Origin: Heminiphilus faecis
GTDB lineage: Bacteria; Bacteroidota; Bacteroidia; Bacteroidales; Muribaculaceae
Direction: 5' to 3'
DNA: 64,000 nucleotides
Assembly: GCF_008728965.1 (NCBI RefSeq)
Contig: NZ_VSMC01000006.1
Coordinates: forward strand, 62,001-126,000
Shown here piece by piece: positions 61,581-64,000 of this stretch; position 1 is the first letter of the stretch; every line of letters starts with the position of its first letter. The position numbers were made by a program, and so were the translations under genes. Under the pieces are notes generated by a model that saw nothing but the letters and a program-made list of their open reading frames with translations, was not told the DNA's origin and did not search any database.

Positions 61581-62236
61581 CAGACATGGTACAAAAAGTT
61601 TTATTCATGGCACTTACGCTGATGACAGGACTGTCGCTCTCAGCCCAGACCCTTGAAAAAATGAACTGGTTCAACGAACCGTCGCAGTGGAATATCTCCG
61701 GCAACGAGCTTTCGATGTCGGTAACGCCCAAGAGTGACTACTGGCGCATATCGCACTATGGTTTCACCGTTGATGACGCACCTTTCTACTATGCGGAATA
61801 CGGCGGAGAGTTCGAGGCAAAGGTAAAGGTGGCCGGCGATTACAAGGTGCGTTTCGACCAAGCCGGCATGATGATTCGTATCGACCACGAAAACTATATC
61901 AAGGCCGGTATAGAATACGTTGACGGCAAATACAACCTCAGCACAGTAGTGACACATCACACATCCGACTGGAGTGTCATCGCCCTTGATAAGCCTGTCG
62001 ATTTCATCTGGATAAAGGCAGTGCGCCGAAAGGATGCGATAGAGATTTTCTATTCGTTTGACGACAAGGAGTATACCATGATGCGAAACGCATGGATGGA
62101 AGCCAACTGCCCTGTGAAAATCGGCATGATGGGCGCATGTCCCGACGGAGACGGCTTCAACGTCACATTCTCCGACTTCTCGGTTCGTCACCTGCCTGAC
62201 GCAGTCCGCACCGAATGGCTTGAGAACGACAAATAA
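61577..62236 (+). CDS. DUF1349 family secreted protein
   Basis: 219 residues from ATG 61577, which overlaps the preceding stop (ATGA). The frame's earlier ATG at 61484 lies inside the acetyltransferase gene and is rejected. A signal peptide (MVQKVLFMALTLMTGLSLSAQ) precedes the DUF1349 beta-sandwich: FNEPSQWNISGNELSMSVTP, YYAEYGGEFEAKVKVAG, YDQAGMMIRID-type DQAGMMIRIDHENYIKAGIE and VKIGMMGACPDGDGFNVTFS. The fold is concanavalin-like, found in carbohydrate-binding and regulatory proteins. The function is unknown. Confidence 0.88.
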   Translation: MTDMVQKVLFMALTLMTGLSLSAQTLEKMNWFNEPSQWNISGNELSMSVTPKSDYWRISHYGFTVDDAPFYYAEYGGEFEAKVKVAGDYKVRFDQAGMMIRIDHENYIKAGIEYVDGKYNLSTVVTHHTSDWSVIALDKPVDFIWIKAVRRKDAIEIFYSFDDKEYTMMRNAWMEANCPVKIGMMGACPDGDGFNVTFSDFSVRHLPDAVRTEWLENDK

Positions 62237-62245
62237 TATTGAGCA

Positions 62246-62635
62246 ATGAATATAAAAATAGACCATACGGCATTATATGTCCGTGACTTGGACGGGGCAA
62301 GAGATTTTTTCATACGGTATTTCAATGCCGAACCATCTGAACAATACCACAACCCGAAGACAGATTTCAAGTCATATTTCCTGAGTTTTGGCAACAGCGC
62401 AAGGCTCGAAATCATGACCCGTCCCGGATTGGATGTACAGAACGAGGCGCAGATGCGAACCGGCTATATACATCTGTCATTCAGTGTCGGCGGCAGGGAT
62501 AACGTAGATGAGTTGACATCAATACTCAAAGACGGAGGGTATGAAGTTGTCAGTGGCCCCAGAGTTACCGGCGACGGCTACTATGAGAGCCAGATAATCG
62601 GAGTCGAAGGCAACGTAATAGAAATTACCGAATAA
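62246..62635 (+). CDS. VOC family (glyoxalase-like) protein
   Basis: 129 residues with two beta-alpha-beta-beta-beta modules. Candidate metal ligands are His in KIDHTALYV, Glu in ARLEIMT, His in GYIHLSFS and Glu in NVIEITE. This is a small metalloenzyme of the glyoxalase/dioxygenase superfamily; the substrate is not clear. It follows the DUF1349 gene by 9 bases, as the third gene of the acetyltransferase operon. Confidence 0.92.
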   Translation: MNIKIDHTALYVRDLDGARDFFIRYFNAEPSEQYHNPKTDFKSYFLSFGNSARLEIMTRPGLDVQNEAQMRTGYIHLSFSVGGRDNVDELTSILKDGGYEVVSGPRVTGDGYYESQIIGVEGNVIEITE

Positions 62636-62746
62636 TCAGAATATACCCACCTGCACAAACAACACTCTATTCATAGAAGCGGAGCAATCGCCCATATAGA
62701 GTCTCGGACCAATATAAAAAACGCTGTGAAGTTAGCATGTACGATT

Positions 62747-62866
62747 GTAGGGGCGCCAGTACCACGGCGCCCGGCTGCCACCCGAATAGTCCTATGCTAA
62801 CGCCGTCGGTTTCACCATGATATTGGCCATACGGATAGACGGGCGCCGTACTACTGGCGCCCCTAC
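62747..62866. repeat. MITE-like palindromic repeat, copy B
   Basis: A 120-bp unit. Left end 62747-62772 (GTAGGGGCGCC-8nt-GGCGCCC) and right end 62841-62866 (GGGCGCC-8nt-GGCGCCCCTAC) are inverted, matching at 24 of 26 positions. Flanks are TTAGCATGTACGATT and CTTACAGCC. No transposase is present. Confidence 0.8.
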
Positions 62867-62901
62867 CTTACAGCCCTATTTTATGTTTTGCAACTGATCC
62901 G

Positions 62902-62978
62902 TTATTCTGTTGCCTCGTGGCCACGTAGTGCTTCGTTTGCCCGGGGGCCTGTGCCTCCGTTTACAATCTCAGCATGCG
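62902..62978 (-). pseudogene. Fragment of the GH92 3' end, duplicated
   Basis: On the minus strand, HAEIVNGGT-GPRANEALRGHEATE and a stop at 62904-62902 copy the last codons of the real GH92 gene (which ends HAEIVNGGTLELVMGPRPNEALRGHEATE). An in-frame 18-base deletion removes LELVM and one neighbouring residue, and there is one substitution (P to A). There is no start codon or upstream domain, so it is not expressed as a protein. Confidence 0.8.
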
Positions 62979-63054
62979 CCAATAATAACGGAGAATCATC
63001 CACATAGAGTCTCGGACCAATATAAAAAACGCTGTGAAGTTAGCATGTACGATT

Positions 63055-63177
63055 GTAGGGGCGCCAGTACCACGGCGCCCGGCTGCAGCCCGAATGGTCC
63101 TATGCTAACGTCGCTTCCGGTTTCACCAAGATATTGGCCATACCGATAGACGGGCGCCGTACTACTGGCGCCCGTCT
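63055..63177. repeat. MITE-like palindromic repeat, copy C
   Basis: Left end 63055-63080, identical to copy B. The right end starts at 63152 (GGGCGCC-8nt-GGCGCCC) but continues as GTCTATCGG and not as CTAC, so its outer border was replaced. A 23-bp perfect hairpin now spans 63136-63189. Confidence 0.75.
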
Positions 63178-63189
63178 ATCGGTATGGCC
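63136..63189. repeat. Perfect 23-bp inverted repeat
   Basis: Left arm 63136-63158 and right arm 63167-63189 are exact complements, with the loop GTACTACT. It starts 27 bases beyond the GH92 stop, so on the minus strand it may act as a transcript end or stability hairpin, but no T-run follows. Confidence 0.85.
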
Positions 63190-63215
63190 CTATTTTAAGT
63201 TTTGCAACTAATCCG

Positions 63216-64000
63216 TTATTCTGTTGCCTCGTGGCCACGTAGTGCTTCGTTTGGCCGGGGACCCATAACGAGTTCCAATGTGCCTCCGTTTACAATCTCG
63301 GCATGCGTTATCCAAAGGCGGTCAAGAGGGTTGCCGTTGAGAGTCACCGACTGTATGTAGACATTTTCGGGCGAATTGTCACGAGCGATGATTGTAAAAG
63401 TACCTCCCTGATAATACTTCGGATCAAGCGCTATCTGTGCCCGATCAAATACGGGAGATGTAAGTTCATAACGCGGTACACCGGGGCACACCGGATGAAA
63501 ACCGAGAGATGCCAAAACATACCATGCCGACATCTGCCCGACGTCCTCATTGCCGCAGAGTCCGTTGACATCGGCTCCATAGGCATTGCGGCATATACGC
63601 CTTGTCCAGTACTGTGTCAGCCACGGCTTTGATGTGTAGTTGAACATGAACGGCACATGATGATCGGGTTCGTTGGGATGATTATAATAATCGCCCCATG
63701 TAAAACGACTGTCCGCTCCGTTGAAAAAAGCCTCCAGCTCGCTTAACATTCGCTCCTCGCCCATCAGTGACTTAAGACCGGCTATGTCATGAGGCACAAA
63801 CCATCCCTGCTGATAGTTGTTGGACTCGACACATCCCTGAAGAAACGTGAGGCGCGACTTCCAAGGGGTCCATGCCCCGCTATCGTCGCGCGCCCTGAAC
63901 CAGCCTACACTGTCACACCATACCGAACGGTAAGACTGCGACTTGCGGGCAAACTCCGCAGCCTCTTCACGGCATCCAACCGAGTCAAGCAGCATCGACA
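63216..64000 (-). CDS. GH92 family alpha-1,2-mannosidase, C-terminal part (cut by window end)
   Basis: About 261 residues visible; the gene continues past base 64000. It carries family motifs GAWTPWKSRLTFLQGCVESN, YNHPNEPDHHVPFMFNYTS, GLCGNEDVGQMSAWYVLASL and GFHPVCPGVPRYELTSPVF, the catalytic and calcium-binding region of GH92. It trims alpha-mannose from glycans, outside the cell or in the periplasm. The 3' end is duplicated downstream (see 62902-62978). The N-terminal domains and signal peptide lie outside the window. Confidence 0.95.
   Translation of the reverse strand, partial: SMLLDSVGCREEAAEFARKSQSYRSVWCDSVGWFRARDDSGAWTPWKSRLTFLQGCVESNNYQQGWFVPHDIAGLKSLMGEERMLSELEAFFNGADSRFTWGDYYNHPNEPDHHVPFMFNYTSKPWLTQYWTRRICRNAYGADVNGLCGNEDVGQMSAWYVLASLGFHPVCPGVPRYELTSPVFDRAQIALDPKYYQGGTFTIIARDNSPENVYIQSVTLNGNPLDRLWITHAEIVNGGTLELVMGPRPNEALRGHEATE

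Larger units (their letters stand above)
62680..63307. repeat. Imperfect tandem duplication, two copies of about 0.3 kb
   Basis: Copy 1 is about 62680-62978 and copy 2 about 62989-63307, offset by about 308 bases. Both begin with CGGAG and the shared AGTCTCGGACCAATATAAAA. Both contain the MITE-like repeat, and both end with the 3' part of the GH92 gene; copy 1 holds only a fragment of it, with an 18-base deletion. Copy 2 carries three extra bases and a modified right end of the repeat. Confidence 0.9.

Noticed and set aside
1-64000. tRNA, rRNA, CRISPR arrays, insertion sequences, prophage
   Set aside because: No cloverleaf-like gene, rRNA stretch, regularly spaced direct repeat array, or transposase/integrase frame was recognised on either strand.

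Overview
The window reads as a chromosomal segment of an anaerobic gut Bacteroidales bacterium, most likely of the Muribaculaceae type (family-level placement is inference). The grounds are: promoters of the Bacteroidetes form (TAnnTTTG near -7, often with a TTTG or TTG 19-21 bases upstream); almost no Shine-Dalgarno sequences; and phylum-typical genes, including a BamD-like lipoprotein next to an Rpb6-type omega subunit, GldB, DUF4301, large M16 proteases, GH92, TPR-LuxR lipoprotein sensors and a B12-dependent ribonucleotide reductase. No rRNA, tRNA, CRISPR array, transposase or prophage gene was found.

Layout. 0-7.7 kb: end of an ECF sigma gene, a one-TM anti-sigma-like protein, a Spy/CpxP-like periplasmic protein, a 1890-residue alpha-2-macroglobulin-like protein lacking a thioester, and an SGNH hydrolase. 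7.8-16 kb: M16 peptidase, dusB with two DUF2807 proteins, then a TPR/LuxR sensor followed by an outer-membrane barrel. 16-16.4 kb: a cobalamin riboswitch with its own promoter and terminator but no gene behind it. 16.4-22.8 kb: malQ and nrdJ (minus), nitroreductase (plus). 22.9-31.4 kb: secreted M16 protease, a small protein ending in a sliding-clamp-binding motif, dnaA, an MCE protein, a cell-wall amidase, gldB, and a 57-residue protein that is easy to miss. 31.7-38.9 kb: sigma factor, thioredoxin, GNAT, DUF4301, a TPR protein, NADH dehydrogenase II. 38.9-47 kb: an NtrC/NtrB-type pair divergent from a permease-ATPase-permease ABC operon with a sigma-54-like promoter. 47-57 kb: bioB, then a minus-strand cluster (PASTA protein, rluD, acyltransferase, metallophosphoesterase, tex, folK), then bamD-rpoZ-rpsO. 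57-64 kb: palindromic MITE-like repeats, a His-rich COG0523 GTPase, a C1 peptidase, a LuxR regulator sharing a palindromic promoter with an acetyltransferase-DUF1349-VOC operon, and a 0.3-kb tandem duplication at the 3' end of a GH92 mannosidase gene that runs off the window.

How parts work together. The sigma/anti-sigma/periplasmic trio looks like a CnrYXH-style envelope stress unit beside a large envelope protein. The NtrC/NtrB pair probably drives the neighbouring ABC operon. B12 enters through NrdJ and the orphan riboswitch. The strongest leads are: (1) the riboswitch that appears to control only a structured non-coding RNA running toward malQ-nrdJ; (2) the 82-residue dnaA neighbour ending in QLSLF; (3) the paired palindromic repeats with compensatory stem changes; and (4) the palindromic promoter whose -7 element reads the same on both strands.
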